DNA of 34,745 nt from Desulfosporosinus sp. BRH_c37 (GCA_001516045.1 LOEW01000228.1:1-34745), one strand, 5' to 3'. Counted from the first letter of the stretch, positions 6,971 through 16,048 are shown. Numbers and translations: made by a program. The notes: generated by a model from the letters alone, not told the origin.

Positions 6971-8386
6971 ATGTTCGAATTTGGAGAGGACAAACCTAAA
7001 GAGGAATGTGGGGTCTTTGGAATTTACGCTCCTGATCAGGAGGTTGCCCGTTTAACTTACTACGGGCTTTATGCCTTACAGCATCGTGGGCAAGAAAGTG
7101 CCGGAATTGCGGTTTCGAATGGAAGAAGTATTTCTTTGCATAAAGGAATGGGCTTAGTGTCTGAAGTCTTTTCCGACCGTGTTGTGGATCACTTGAAGGG
7201 GAAGATGGCGATTGGGCATGTTCGTTACTCCACTACTGGGTCAAGTCTCCTCGGTAATGCGCAACCTTTGGTAGTACACTATCAAAAAGGTATGATGGCT
7301 TTAGCACATAATGGAAACTTGACCAATGCTTTGGAACTTCGTGAAGAACTAGGGAAAAATGGGGCTGTTTTCCAAACGACCATCGATAGCGAAGTCATTA
7401 TCAACCTGATTACTCGGTATCGCCGGGATTCCTTAGAAGACGCATTAGTTAAGACCATGATGGATCTAAAAGGAGCGTATGCCCTGGTGGTCTTGGCAGA
7501 GGATAAGCTATTTGGACTCAGAGATCCGCATGGTATTCGTCCCTTATGTATTGGGCGAGTGGGAGACAGATACTGTCTAGCTTCGGAAAGCTGCGCACTC
7601 GATACGATTGGCGCTGAGTTCATGCGGGACGTGGAACCCGGCGAGATTGTGGTGATCGATGAAGAGGGGTTACATTCGCGACAGGGATTCAGTAAAATCG
7701 TCGACCGTTCGTCTTGTGCTTTTGAATTCATATATTTTGCTCGACCGGATAGCACCATCGATAAGTTGAACGTCTCGGCGAGCCGGCGCCAGATGGGTAT
7801 AGAACTTGCCCGTGAATGTCCGATTGTGGCAGATCTTGTGATTGCGGTCCCAGACTCCGGGACGGCATCAGCCTTGGGGTATGCCACGGCACTGGGAATT
7901 CCCTTTGGTGAGGGGCTAATTAAAAACCGTTATGTCGGTCGTACCTTTATTCAACCGACTCAGGCAATGAGAGAAGTGGGCGTTCGTCTCAAACTCAACG
8001 CTAATGCTAGCGTCCTAAAAGATAAACGGGTCGTGATGATTGATGATTCGATCGTACGAGGGACCACTAGCTCCAAGTTAGTAGAGATGGTCAAGAAAGC
8101 AGGAGCCAAAGAAGTACATTTTTTAATCAGTTCTCCTCCGGTATCCTATCCGTGTTACTACGGGATTGACACGGCGGAACGGGAAAAATTGATTGCTAAT
8201 CAATTGGATGTCGAAGGAATTCGGAAGTATATAGGGGCAGATTCTCTGCATTATATCTCTCAAGAAGGCTTGCTCCGTGCACTTGGCACGAATACCGTTT
8301 GTTTGGCTTGTTTTAACGGAATGTATCCTATTCCAGTTTCAAACTTGAACAGGAGTAAAAACGATTTTGAAATATATCAATGCTAG
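6971..8386 (+). CDS. purF: Amidophosphoribosyltransferase
   Basis: First committed step of purine synthesis: PRPP plus glutamine to phosphoribosylamine. It is 471 aa, N-terminal glutamine amidotransferase plus phosphoribosyltransferase. A 12-residue propeptide precedes the nucleophile Cys13 (EECGVFG), so self-processing is expected as in B. subtilis. The PRPP motif VVMIDDSIVRGTT is present. Cys249, Cys395, Cys444 and Cys447 correspond to the four ligands of the oxygen-sensitive 4Fe-4S cluster of the Bacillus-type enzyme. The stop overlaps the purM ribosome site. Its substrate PRPP is also the likely ligand of the leader riboswitch. Confidence 0.97.
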   Translation: MFEFGEDKPKEECGVFGIYAPDQEVARLTYYGLYALQHRGQESAGIAVSNGRSISLHKGMGLVSEVFSDRVVDHLKGKMAIGHVRYSTTGSSLLGNAQPLVVHYQKGMMALAHNGNLTNALELREELGKNGAVFQTTIDSEVIINLITRYRRDSLEDALVKTMMDLKGAYALVVLAEDKLFGLRDPHGIRPLCIGRVGDRYCLASESCALDTIGAEFMRDVEPGEIVVIDEEGLHSRQGFSKIVDRSSCAFEFIYFARPDSTIDKLNVSASRRQMGIELARECPIVADLVIAVPDSGTASALGYATALGIPFGEGLIKNRYVGRTFIQPTQAMREVGVRLKLNANASVLKDKRVVMIDDSIVRGTTSSKLVEMVKKAGAKEVHFLISSPPVSYPCYYGIDTAEREKLIANQLDVEGIRKYIGADSLHYISQEGLLRALGTNTVCLACFNGMYPIPVSNLNRSKNDFEIYQC

Positions 8387-8398
8387 GAGGAACAAAAA

Positions 8399-9412
8399 TT
8401 GGGATACTCTTACCGAGACGCGGGCGTCGACATTCAAGCAGGCAATGAGGTCGTGGAGCGTATAAAACCGGCGGTCGCTCGGACACTTCGTCCGGAAGTC
8501 CTCGGCGGGCTCGGAGGTTTTGGTGGACTTTTTAAACTGGATCTGGGGAAATATCCGGACCCAGTTCTTGTATCCGGAACGGATGGCGTGGGAACTAAGC
8601 TACGCCTCGCTTTCCAAATGAATAAGCATGATAGCATCGGACAAGATGCTGTGGCAATGTGTGTCAATGATATCTTAGTTCAGGGCGCAGAACCTTTGTT
8701 TTTTCTGGATTATTTGGCCGTTGGCAAAGTAGAGCCTGGACGTGTTGCTGATGTGGTGGGTGGGGTCGCTAAAGGGTGCGAAATGGCTGGTTGTGCGTTG
8801 ATCGGGGGGGAGACGGCTGAAATGCCTGGCTTCTATGCCGTAGATGAATATGATATTGCAGGGTTCTCAGTGGGCGTTGTGAATCGCAATCAGTTGATTG
8901 ACGGATCGAAAATACAGGTCGGAGATGTGCTTATCGGCTTAGCATCCAGTGGACTTCATAGTAACGGGTATTCCTTGGCACGCAAAATTTTTGAAAAGTA
9001 TCCCTTAGATAAGATGTTTACAGAGTTGGGTGAAGCACTCGGGGAAGTTTTGCTTCGTCCAACTAGGATTTATGTTAAGTCCATTTTGCCTTTACTTCCG
9101 GGGGGAGAAATACTAGGCATGGCCCATATTACTGGGGGAGGATTAACGGACAATATCCCTCGTGTCTTGCCCCCAGGCCTAGGGGTTAGGATTGATACAT
9201 CAACTTGGGAACATCCTCCCATTTTCACCTTGTTACAACGTCTGGGAGATGTGGCTTGGCCAGAAATGTATCGAACCTTTAACATGGGCGTGGGGTTTGT
9301 GATTATTGTTCACCCAGAAGATGAGGTCAAAGTCCGTCAAAAGCTTGCAGAGTTAGGAGAAAAATGCTTTGTAATGGGCAATGTCGTACACGGAGAAGGG
9401 GTGGCATATTGA
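8399..9412 (+). CDS. purM: Phosphoribosylformylglycinamidine cyclo-ligase
   Basis: AIR synthetase, ATP-dependent ring closure of FGAM to AIR; 337 aa, normal length. The TTG start is chosen because AGGAGG (8385-8390) lies 8 bases upstream and the first residues [14 protein letters not shown] align with other PurM N-termini. Family motifs: [43 protein letters not shown] and [13 protein letters not shown]. The stop overlaps the purN start. Confidence 0.97.
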   Translation: MGYSYRDAGVDIQAGNEVVERIKPAVARTLRPEVLGGLGGFGGLFKLDLGKYPDPVLVSGTDGVGTKLRLAFQMNKHDSIGQDAVAMCVNDILVQGAEPLFFLDYLAVGKVEPGRVADVVGGVAKGCEMAGCALIGGETAEMPGFYAVDEYDIAGFSVGVVNRNQLIDGSKIQVGDVLIGLASSGLHSNGYSLARKIFEKYPLDKMFTELGEALGEVLLRPTRIYVKSILPLLPGGEILGMAHITGGGLTDNIPRVLPPGLGVRIDTSTWEHPPIFTLLQRLGDVAWPEMYRTFNMGVGFVIIVHPEDEVKVRQKLAELGEKCFVMGNVVHGEGVAY

Positions 9413-10023
9413 GGACCGCAGTATTGGCTTCAGGCCGTGGGAGCAACTTACAAGCCTTATTAGACGCTTGTAGCAACGGCAGCCTCCCGATAGAGATTGT
9501 GGGTGTGGGGTCAGACCAGCCAGGGACAAGTGCACTTGAACGGTCACAAGCGGCAGGAATCCCTACCCGAGTATTCCAAGTGAGTGATTATCCCCATCGT
9601 CAAGCACAAGAGGAGGACATCCTGATCTGGATGCGCGAATATCGGGTGGAACTTTTACTCCTAGCAGGATATATGAAGGTGTTAGGTCCCCAGTTCATTC
9701 GTCAAGCCAATTTTCCGGTCCTGAATATCCATCCCTCCTTGCTTCCAGCCTTTCCTGGGCTGCATGCTCAGCGGCAGGCTCTGGAGTACGGAGTCAAGGT
9801 AAGTGGGTGTACTGTGCATTTGGTGGATGAGGGTTTAGACAGCGGACCGATAATTTTGCAGGAAGCAGTACCAGTGTTGTCAGAGGATACGGAAGAGAGT
9901 TTGGCGCAGAGAATTCTAGAGGCGGAGCATCGTCTCTATCCGGAGGCCGTTCGACTGATGGTCTTAGGAAAGGCTGAGCGGATCGGGCGCCGGATTCAGA
10001 TTTTGCAGCGGGAGGTTGTATAG
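9409..10023 (+). CDS. purN: Phosphoribosylglycinamide formyltransferase
   Basis: GAR transformylase using 10-formyl-tetrahydrofolate. The frame extends upstream to an ATG at 9364, but the residues from there ([13 protein letters not shown]) are unlike the family. The TTG at 9409, overlapping the purM stop as TTGA and preceded by GGAGAAGGGG, gives the expected start (M)[12 protein letters not shown] and a 204-aa enzyme. Catalytic Asn and His lie in [12 protein letters not shown] and the catalytic Asp in the following [10 protein letters not shown] segment. Tightly coupled to purM and purH. Confidence 0.95.
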   Translation: MRTAVLASGRGSNLQALLDACSNGSLPIEIVGVGSDQPGTSALERSQAAGIPTRVFQVSDYPHRQAQEEDILIWMREYRVELLLLAGYMKVLGPQFIRQANFPVLNIHPSLLPAFPGLHAQRQALEYGVKVSGCTVHLVDEGLDSGPIILQEAVPVLSEDTEESLAQRILEAEHRLYPEAVRLMVLGKAERIGRRIQILQREVV

Positions 10024-10024
10024 G

Positions 10025-11566
10025 ATGAAGAGAAGAGCCTTAATTAGCGTTTCGGACAAGACAGGGATAGTTACTTTTGCTCGTGAGCTCGTGGAGTTAG
10101 GTTTTGAATTGATTTCTACAGGAGGAACATACAAAACACTGGATGAAGCCAATATTCCAGTACAATACGTAAGTGAGGTTACAGGATTTCCTGAAGTTTT
10201 GGATGGTCGGGTGAAGACACTCCATCCGTTAATCCATGGCGGAATTTTAGCTCGGGATTGTCGCGAGCATTTGGAACAAATGGAGCAAAACGGAATCCGT
10301 TTTATCGACTTAGTGGTGGTGAATCTTTATCCGTTCAGGGAAACGATTGCTAAGCCGGGTGTGAGTTTTGAAGAAGCGATTGAGAACATTGATGTGGGTG
10401 GACCAACAATGGTTCGCGCCGCAGCTAAAAATCATGGGCGGGTTATTGTAGTTGTTAATCCAGAGTCCTATGAAGAGGTTATCAGCAAGTTGCGCGAGCG
10501 AAATCTTTCAGCAGGCATGCGCAAGCGCTTAGCTGCCGAAGCCTTTGCCCATACGGCAGAATATGACCGACTCATTGCCGGATACTTAGAAGGACAGCTT
10601 GAACCGAATGACAGTTTCCCAAATACACTTCGTTTCACGGCTCAAAAAGTACAAGAGTTACGGTATGGAGAAAACCCACAGCAAAAGGCAGCCTTTTATG
10701 TAAACTCGGAAACTGGGGGGGGGACCCTCGCCAGCGGAAAACAAATTCAAGGAAAAGAGCTTTCTTACAATAACTGGGCCGATATGGATGCTGCCTGGAA
10801 ACTGGTTCGGGAGTTTGATTCGACTGCAGCAGCGATCATCAAACACTCCAACCCCTGTGGAGTTGCTTTGGGCAAAACCCCGTTAGAGGCTTATGAACTT
10901 GCCTTTGCTGCCGATCCTACCTCTGCCTATGGTGGAATTATCGCTTTTAATCGGGTGGTTGATACGGTCTGCGCTGAAGCACTTAAGGAACGTTTCTACG
11001 AGGTACTAATCGCGCCGGAATTTAGTCCGGAAGCACGGGAAATTCTAAGTGCTAAAGCAAACCTTAGGCTCTTTGTAGTAGGAAGAGGAGACGCCTCTAA
11101 AACAAACCCTGGCTGGGCGCTTCGAAGTATTGACGGGGGATATCTTGTGCAAGAGGTTGATCGCGGGACAACGGCAGTGGAAGAATGGGACGTAGTGACA
11201 GACCTAAAGCCGACGAAAGAGGATCTTATAGCCCTTGATTTAGCTTGGCGGGTCGTTAAGCATGTGAAGTCGAATGCCATAGTGGTCACGGATCATGAAA
11301 AAACCTTGGGTGTTGGAGCAGGTCAAATGAATCGGGTAGGGTCTGTTAAGCTTGCTATCGAACAAGCGGGAGAAAAAGTTAAAGGGTCTTATCTGGCCTC
11401 CGACGCTTTCTTTCCTTTCCCTGATTCTATAGAAGCAGCGGCCAAGGCAGGGATTCGGGCGATTGTTCAGCCAGGAGGATCTATTCACGACACATCAGTC
11501 ATCGAGGCTGCCAATCGCTTGAATATAATTATGATCTTTACACATCGGCGGCATTTTCAGCACTAA
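10025..11566 (+). CDS. purH: Bifunctional AICAR formyltransferase / IMP cyclohydrolase
   Basis: Catalyses the last two steps to IMP. The ATG at 10025 is preferred over an in-frame TTG at 10016 because GGAGG (10011-10015) is 9 bases before it; one base separates it from the purN stop. 513 aa. The N-terminal IMP cyclohydrolase half shows ISVSDKTG, STGGT and GRVKTLHP; the C-terminal transformylase half shows YGENPQQ, AAIIKHSNPCG and SDAFFPFPDSIEAAAKAG. Confidence 0.97.
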   Translation: MKRRALISVSDKTGIVTFARELVELGFELISTGGTYKTLDEANIPVQYVSEVTGFPEVLDGRVKTLHPLIHGGILARDCREHLEQMEQNGIRFIDLVVVNLYPFRETIAKPGVSFEEAIENIDVGGPTMVRAAAKNHGRVIVVVNPESYEEVISKLRERNLSAGMRKRLAAEAFAHTAEYDRLIAGYLEGQLEPNDSFPNTLRFTAQKVQELRYGENPQQKAAFYVNSETGGGTLASGKQIQGKELSYNNWADMDAAWKLVREFDSTAAAIIKHSNPCGVALGKTPLEAYELAFAADPTSAYGGIIAFNRVVDTVCAEALKERFYEVLIAPEFSPEAREILSAKANLRLFVVGRGDASKTNPGWALRSIDGGYLVQEVDRGTTAVEEWDVVTDLKPTKEDLIALDLAWRVVKHVKSNAIVVTDHEKTLGVGAGQMNRVGSVKLAIEQAGEKVKGSYLASDAFFPFPDSIEAAAKAGIRAIVQPGGSIHDTSVIEAANRLNIIMIFTHRRHFQH

Positions 11567-11673
11567 TTTAAACGTCGTAGAGGCAATTCATGTGCCCCTA
11601 CACGGTTGTAAACTCGATGCGTGATGCGGAGTTGTATGATGCTAGCCAATTATCGAGAAGACGAGGTGAAATA

Positions 11674-12942
11674 GTGGGTAACAAACGAGTTTTAATCGTT
11701 GGTAACGGAGGACGGGAACATGCGCTGGCTTGGAAATTGGCGCAAAGTCCGGAACTCGAACGTCTCTTTGTCGCGCCAGGGAATGCTGGGACCGTGTTGT
11801 GGAATGTGGCTATTCAGGCTCAAGATATTTCCGCGTTAGTGGAGTTTGCGCTCAAGGAGAAGATCGATTTAACCGTTGTTGGTCCGGAGGATCCGTTAAG
11901 TTCAGGGATTGTAGATGCCTTTTATGAGGCTGGTCTGCGGATTTTCGGACCAACCCAAGCTGCAGCCCAGCTGGAGGGAAGCAAATCCTTTGCCAAAACC
12001 ATTATGGAAAGCGCTAGGATCCCAACGGCGAAGTGGGAGATGTTTGAAGATCCTGAGCAAGCGAAGAATTATGTCAGAACTATCGGAGCTCCCTGCGTCT
12101 TAAAGGCAGATGGTTTAGCTGCGGGTAAGGGTGTCATCGTGGCGATGGATCTGGAATCCGCTCTTCAGGCGGTCGACGAAATCATGGAGGGTGGTTTTGG
12201 TACGGCTGGCAAAAAGCTCGTCATTGAAGAATTCCTAGAAGGGCAAGAGGTCAGTTTGCTTTGCTTTTCAGATGGAGAAATGGCGTACCCAATGGTTCCA
12301 GTTCAGGACCACAAGCGAGCCCTAGAGGGTGACCTTGGACTTAACACCGGAGGAATGGGAACCTATAGCCCTCCGCCAATTTGGACGGCCGAGATTGAAG
12401 CTAACGTCATGCGTGATCTTGTTTCGCCGACCTTACAGGTGATGCGCGAACGGGGAACTCCGTTTCAAGGTGTGCTATTCTTAGGGCTGATGCTTACGGA
12501 GCAAGGCCCGAAACTTCTTGAATACAATGTCCGGTTTGGCGATCCAGAAACACAAGTAGTGATGAAACGACTTAAATCAGACATCTTGCCCATCCTCTGG
12601 GCCTGCACGGAGGGACGTTTGTCAGAAACTCGGTTGGAATGGAAAGAGGACGTCGCGGTTTGTGTTGTGATGGCGGCTATGGGTTATCCGTTAGCCTACA
12701 CAAAGGGGGTTCCTATCCGTTTGCCGGAAAATTATCAGGATACGGTTATCTTTCATGCTGGAACAGGAATCAGTGACGGACAACTTATTAGTACCGGTGG
12801 ACGGGTGTTAGGGATCACGGCTGAAGGCAAAACACTTCATGAAGCCCGGGAAAAAGCCTATGCTCTCGTGAATCAAATCGATTTTCCAAAGGCCCATTTC
12901 CGACGAGATATAGGGGTAAAGGGGCTTAACCCCTATAAATAG
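11674..12942 (+). CDS. purD: Phosphoribosylamine-glycine ligase
   Basis: GAR synthetase, ATP-grasp enzyme forming GAR from phosphoribosylamine and glycine. The frame is open from 11590, but the GTG at 11674, behind GAGGTG, starts exactly at the conserved KRVLIVGNGGREHALAWKL and gives 422 aa, the usual length. Further motifs: KADGLAAGKGV, EEFLEGQEVSLL and EYNVRFGDPETQ. A 107-base gap after purH contains a small hairpin (GTAG.GGC/GCC.CTAC) without a T run. Last gene of the operon; ATAGGGGT/ACCCCTAT at 12910-12936 could fold at its 3' end but lacks a T tract, so the operon terminator is not evident. Confidence 0.96.
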   Translation: MGNKRVLIVGNGGREHALAWKLAQSPELERLFVAPGNAGTVLWNVAIQAQDISALVEFALKEKIDLTVVGPEDPLSSGIVDAFYEAGLRIFGPTQAAAQLEGSKSFAKTIMESARIPTAKWEMFEDPEQAKNYVRTIGAPCVLKADGLAAGKGVIVAMDLESALQAVDEIMEGGFGTAGKKLVIEEFLEGQEVSLLCFSDGEMAYPMVPVQDHKRALEGDLGLNTGGMGTYSPPPIWTAEIEANVMRDLVSPTLQVMRERGTPFQGVLFLGLMLTEQGPKLLEYNVRFGDPETQVVMKRLKSDILPILWACTEGRLSETRLEWKEDVAVCVVMAAMGYPLAYTKGVPIRLPENYQDTVIFHAGTGISDGQLISTGGRVLGITAEGKTLHEAREKAYALVNQIDFPKAHFRRDIGVKGLNPYK

Positions 12943-13039
12943 AGGGTGCTTTGGTAGCCAAACTGCTGCGCCTATACAATTCACTTGTCTTATTCCTATG
13001 AATTTTATATGATGTGGGATAAATGAAGGAGTGAGATCA

Positions 13040-13213
13040 ATGAATTCTTCACCCCATATACCTGGGCCAGATGTCAGTAAACTCAAAGCCAAGGTGCTGG
13101 AATTAGAACTTGAGTTAATGGAAATTGAAACAGGATGGTTCAAGCGAATAAAAATACGCAAAGAACTAAAAAAAGTCCAGCAAGAAATTGATAATCTAGA
13201 AAAAGGGTTGTAA
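13040..13213 (+). CDS. Small coiled-coil protein, unknown function
   Basis: 57-aa charged protein. AAGGAG (13026-13031) lies 8 bases before the ATG, a strong translation signal; an in-frame GTG at 13031 overlaps that site and is rejected. After a Pro-rich start (SSPHIPGPD) the rest is one predicted amphipathic helix rich in Lys, Glu and Leu (KVLELELELMEIETGWFKR). It lies 97 bases after purD and could be co-transcribed. No family recognised. Confidence 0.65.
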   Translation: MNSSPHIPGPDVSKLKAKVLELELELMEIETGWFKRIKIRKELKKVQQEIDNLEKGL

Positions 13214-13302
13214 AAAGGTTCTAACAACAAACAGATCTAAGTGGCTTTTATTTCCTATTTTGGGAGGTGCATTTTTTCAGTCATAGTGATATGCAAATGG
13301 AA

Positions 13303-14028
13303 CTATAAAGCTTCGGAGTTTTTATTAAATTGGTTTAATTTATTCAATAAATCCTCCGGCGAAAATTCTTGTGATGGTAATTTACTGTTTGAAGCCGGGG
13401 GAGTCAATGGTTTGGAACCAGTCGTTTCCGGCGGTACGACCGCCCTGACAAAAATAATTGTTAATAGTTCTAATATCAACAAAGGTAAGGCTCCTCGCAT
13501 GCCTGGAAACGCAAATATAGGAAAAAGAAGAAAGATTGACGGACCATAAGGTTTATTATTGAAATCGCCCCAGATGGCTAAAGCAAGTACTATGGGAATC
13601 TCCGGTGTTTCAGGAGTTAATGACTCAACAGTTTGATTGGTTGAAGAGGCGGATGTGCTGGTTGAAGGCTGGACTGTACCTCTCGACATCGATGCCAAGA
13701 ATTTCTGTAAATCAGTTAGTGACATCCGTACAGTTTGTTCAGAATATATGACAGGACTTTTCGGAATTGGTATTGTTTCAAAAAAACGGTTGGCAAGAAA
13801 CAAGAAAATTTGGGCAGCGATGAGAACACATGCGGAAGCAAATACTTTTCCAGTTAACAATGGTTGTAAGAAAAAGAACGAAGAGCTTCCCTCTATCGAA
13901 CTAACAGGGGCAAAAATGCTAATGCCCAAATTTAAAGGGCTTTTAGAAAGCTGACCTACATTTGAAACAGGTTCACAGGGGTTCGACTCAAGCAATAGAG
14001 AAAACGATGAATTTGTATTATTCTTCAA
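13303..14028 (-). CDS. Putative membrane protein, unknown
   Basis: 241 codons on the minus strand with TTG start behind a good site (AGGAGAGGGG, 8 bases before). Hydrophobic segments at about residues 55-80 (VFASACVLIAAQIFLFLA), 145-175 and 180-197 (ALPLLILELLTIIFV); between the first two is a Ser/Thr/Pro-rich stretch (QPSTSTSASSTNQTVE), and the C-terminus is Pro-rich. No family recognised. Shorter plus-strand frames cover the same bases but lack ribosome sites. Fast-evolving membrane proteins of this kind are common near sporulation genes; this is only context. Confidence 0.6.
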   Translation of the reverse strand: MKNNTNSSFSLLLESNPCEPVSNVGQLSKSPLNLGISIFAPVSSIEGSSSFFFLQPLLTGKVFASACVLIAAQIFLFLANRFFETIPIPKSPVIYSEQTVRMSLTDLQKFLASMSRGTVQPSTSTSASSTNQTVESLTPETPEIPIVLALAIWGDFNNKPYGPSIFLLFPIFAFPGMRGALPLLILELLTIIFVRAVVPPETTGSKPLTPPASNSKLPSQEFSPEDLLNKLNQFNKNSEAL

Positions 14029-14181
14029 TGTAAAATCCCCTCTCCTATTCTAGATTATGGGGGGTGTTGGGATTTGTTTCCTTATTCCCAAAAGACTTGT
14101 GAGAGTCACATACTAAATTAACAATTTTTTCCTTGACTTCCTTAGGGTGCTTATGCACTCAAGAAAAAAATGATAAATATA

Positions 14182-14224
14182 AAAAATATAAACCCCGCTT
14201 CATTAAAGCAGGGTTTATATTTTT
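14182..14224. terminator. Strong bidirectional hairpin terminator
   Basis: Fourteen perfect pairs: AAAAATATAAACCC (14182-14195) with its complement at 14211-14224, plus two inner GC pairs. A runs on one side and T runs on the other give terminator form on both strands. On the minus strand it closes the 40-aa gene, whose stop lies within the stem. Confidence 0.88.
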
Positions 14225-14345
14225 AGGTTCTTTTTTCCCAAGCTTTACCCAGCATGGTTGCCCCAGTTATAAGGACAGTATGGAGTGCAAACCAACCGGG
14301 TTGAAGGAAACTAAATGGTCCTGGATCAACTTTTTTCATTCGCAT
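14223..14345 (-). CDS. 40-aa small protein, probably membrane-associated
   Basis: Short gene: ATG at 14345 behind AAGGAG with 6-7 bases spacing, TAA at 14223, immediately followed by a strong terminator. Protein begins MRMKKVDPGPFSFL, then a hydrophobic run QPGWFALHTVLITGATML, and ends GKAWEKRT: basic start, one possible membrane segment, charged tail. Translation signal plus own terminator make it more credible than the overlapping plus-strand frame. It is divergent from the CotJC-like gene, with about 200 bases between. Function unknown. Confidence 0.7.
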   Translation of the reverse strand: MRMKKVDPGPFSFLQPGWFALHTVLITGATMLGKAWEKRT

Positions 14346-14486
14346 ATTAAATCTCCTTTTTACATTTGTTTTGGGACATAATTAGTTTCTGTAGTATGTT
14401 CTCAGAAATACCTGTAAAATGTTGTATGAGATGCTTTACTTTTGTCAAAGAAAAGCCGGAAAGATTATTTAAAAGCTTACTTTGTG

Positions 14487-14513
14487 ACAGTTGGGATTCT
14501 CCTCCATATGATA
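14487..14513 (+). promoter_or_regulatory. Candidate mother-cell sigma-K (or sigma-E) promoter
   Basis: AC at 14487-14488, 16 bases, then CATATGATA at 14505-14513, matching the sigma-K pattern AC-N16-CATANNNTA. It lies 34 bases before a gene whose product resembles a spore-coat protein, as expected for late mother-cell transcription. Short consensus, so chance match is possible. Confidence 0.5.
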
Positions 14514-14546
14514 TAGGTAGAGTAATCTATCAGAGGGGGGAAAAAA

Positions 14547-15101
14547 GTGTTTAATTTTCGAAAGCATTTATTCTATCCTATCCATGTTGAACGCCAAGAC
14601 CCAATCTTTGCAAAGGTTTTATTAGAGCATTACGCAGGAAGAAATAGTGAATTATCATCATCCATACAGTATTTAAATCATCGTTCCAATATGTCAAATC
14701 GTTATATTCGAGAACTACTAGGGCTATTTGCCGCAGAAGAATTAGGGCATATGGAAATAATTTCAGTAGCAATATCAAAATTAGGAGGACCTCCGCTGAC
14801 CTGCGTTAATTCTCAAGGTGCGCCATGGGTGATTAACTATATTGATCAAAGCGTTGACGCCATCATTATTCTGCAGGTGGATATTCAGGCAGAAACTCGG
14901 GCATGCCATCTGTATAAACAGCACTTAGAGCTGACAAGCGACCCAAACATGAAGCGGATGATCAATTTTCTTATCGGTAGGGAAGAAGTACATAAAAGAT
15001 TGCTACAAAAAGCACAAATACTAATCCGCGATATCGGATCGCCAGAGGATTTCAACGAGTTGATCTACGATTATAAGGTGAGTTTGCAGGTTTTAGAGTG
15101 A
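14547..15101 (+). CDS. CotJC-like manganese catalase family spore-coat protein
   Basis: Ferritin-like four-helix protein of 184 aa related to CotJC. Metal ligands are visible as repeated Glu/His motifs: LLEHYAGRNSELSSSIQYLN, AAEELGHME (ExxH), QAETRACHLYKQH and REEVHKRLL (ExxH), so a di-manganese centre is plausible. GTG start behind GAGGGGGG (6-base spacer). In spore formers these proteins sit in the coat or the forespore surface and may detoxify peroxide. CotJA and CotJB, the usual neighbours, are not beside it. Closest family call is good; the exact orthology to CotJC is not certain. Confidence 0.82.
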   Translation: MFNFRKHLFYPIHVERQDPIFAKVLLEHYAGRNSELSSSIQYLNHRSNMSNRYIRELLGLFAAEELGHMEIISVAISKLGGPPLTCVNSQGAPWVINYIDQSVDAIIILQVDIQAETRACHLYKQHLELTSDPNMKRMINFLIGREEVHKRLLQKAQILIRDIGSPEDFNELIYDYKVSLQVLE

Positions 15102-15119
15102 AGCAGAATAAGGTGTATC

Positions 15120-15143
15120 ACTCCCACTTGTAGAAGTGGGAGT
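15120..15143. terminator. Perfect 10-bp hairpin after the CotJC-like gene
   Basis: ACTCCCACTT (15120-15129), loop GTAG, AAGTGGGAGT (15134-15143). No proper T run follows on the plus strand. It may still stop transcription between two convergent genes; the same kind of CTCCCACTT hairpin also occurs at ends of IS200/IS605-like elements, but no transposase is near. Confidence 0.55.
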
Positions 15144-15172
15144 CTTACGATTTAGATAAGTTGGACAGGCAT

Positions 15173-15877
15173 TTAGGTTTCTGATATTTCCATTAATTTG
15201 TAGTTCCAATAGCGATTGGCTATGAGGCGTAAGCAAAAAGGATGATTACTCCAATTATCTGGGTTATCAAGGGAAAGCATAAGGGCATAGGCTTTCCGGC
15301 AAGTCGGTATTAATGGATAGAGCTTCGCAATATGAGCCAGAACTGATAGGATGGCTTCACGACGTTCAGGGTAAAACAAGTTTTGAATATAGCGACGACA
15401 GTGAGGAGCGAGGCGAAAATGTGTTATGTCAAACGCGAGGGGGGTAATTTCTGACGCGGAAAAGGACACTACTTCAAATTCAGGAAGGTCCGCTAAGATG
15501 TCAGACATATGTAAAGATTGAACAAGATGCTCTTGTATTTCGCGCGGTGGAAATGAGAAGATTCCTGGCGTTGAGGCTAAAATTCGGATGCGTAGAAGGT
15601 TGGCTTCTATCATCTTGTCGTTTATTAGTAAGCACGGCGCTTGTTGCGTTATGTACTGAATCAAAGTTCCTAAAACCTTGTTCCCTTCACAGGCCTGCAG
15701 TTCCCAATAGGGTAATAAACACAGGATGTTATCGACGAGAGGTTGGCAAGGTTGATTAAAGAGTTGGTATTCGATAATTTTGCTTAGGGATTCATGAGTT
15801 GGGTTTGCTAGTAAGGTATGTCTTAGTTCAGGATGTACTGCTACTGACTTTAATCTTCGGGTATCTGTGTTATTCAT
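15173..15877 (-). CDS. Protein of unknown function, 234 aa
   Basis: Clear gene with ATG at 15877 behind AGGAGGA. Soluble, helix-rich, with no membrane segment or recognised motif; contains several Cys and His (LCLLPYWELQACEG, LAPHCRRYIQNLFYP, LIPTCRKAYALML) but not in a known metal-site spacing. Monocistronic on the minus strand, convergent with the CotJC-like gene, and followed upstream by its own 5' region. I do not recognise a family. Confidence 0.7.
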   Translation of the reverse strand: MNNTDTRRLKSVAVHPELRHTLLANPTHESLSKIIEYQLFNQPCQPLVDNILCLLPYWELQACEGNKVLGTLIQYITQQAPCLLINDKMIEANLLRIRILASTPGIFSFPPREIQEHLVQSLHMSDILADLPEFEVVSFSASEITPLAFDITHFRLAPHCRRYIQNLFYPERREAILSVLAHIAKLYPLIPTCRKAYALMLSLDNPDNWSNHPFCLRLIANRYWNYKLMEISET

Positions 15878-16014
15878 CGAAGGTCCTCCTCCGTAGTTAA
15901 TATCGATAAAGCATAATGTAGTGTAGTTTATATCATTTGTAGGGTTCTATCCTTAAAAAGATAAAATAACATAAATATAGTTCGCCTTGTATTGTCTTTT
16001 GTAGGAAAAGAAAA

Positions 16015-16048
16015 AGCACTCACTTTAATGTCAATTAAAGTGAGTGCT
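16015..16048 (-). terminator. Terminator of the znu operon
   Basis: Perfect 14-bp stem AGCACTCACTTTAA (16015-16028) and its complement (16035-16048), followed on the minus strand by TTTTTCTTTT. It is 20 bases beyond the permease stop. Confidence 0.9.

Noticed and set aside
7282..7887. 201-codon minus-strand frame within purF
   Set aside because: Antisense shadow of a conserved enzyme; Ser/Arg-rich translation and no start signals.
9364..9408. Upstream ATG as purN start
   Set aside because: Adds an Arg/Cys-rich stretch absent from PurN and lies within purM; the TTG at 9409 has the ribosome site.
13241..13954. Plus-strand frames opposite the membrane protein gene
   Set aside because: Shorter, without ribosome sites; the minus-strand frame is longer with a strong site.
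14133..14381. 82-codon plus-strand frame
   Set aside because: Runs across a perfect terminator hairpin and opposes the 40-aa gene that has proper signals.
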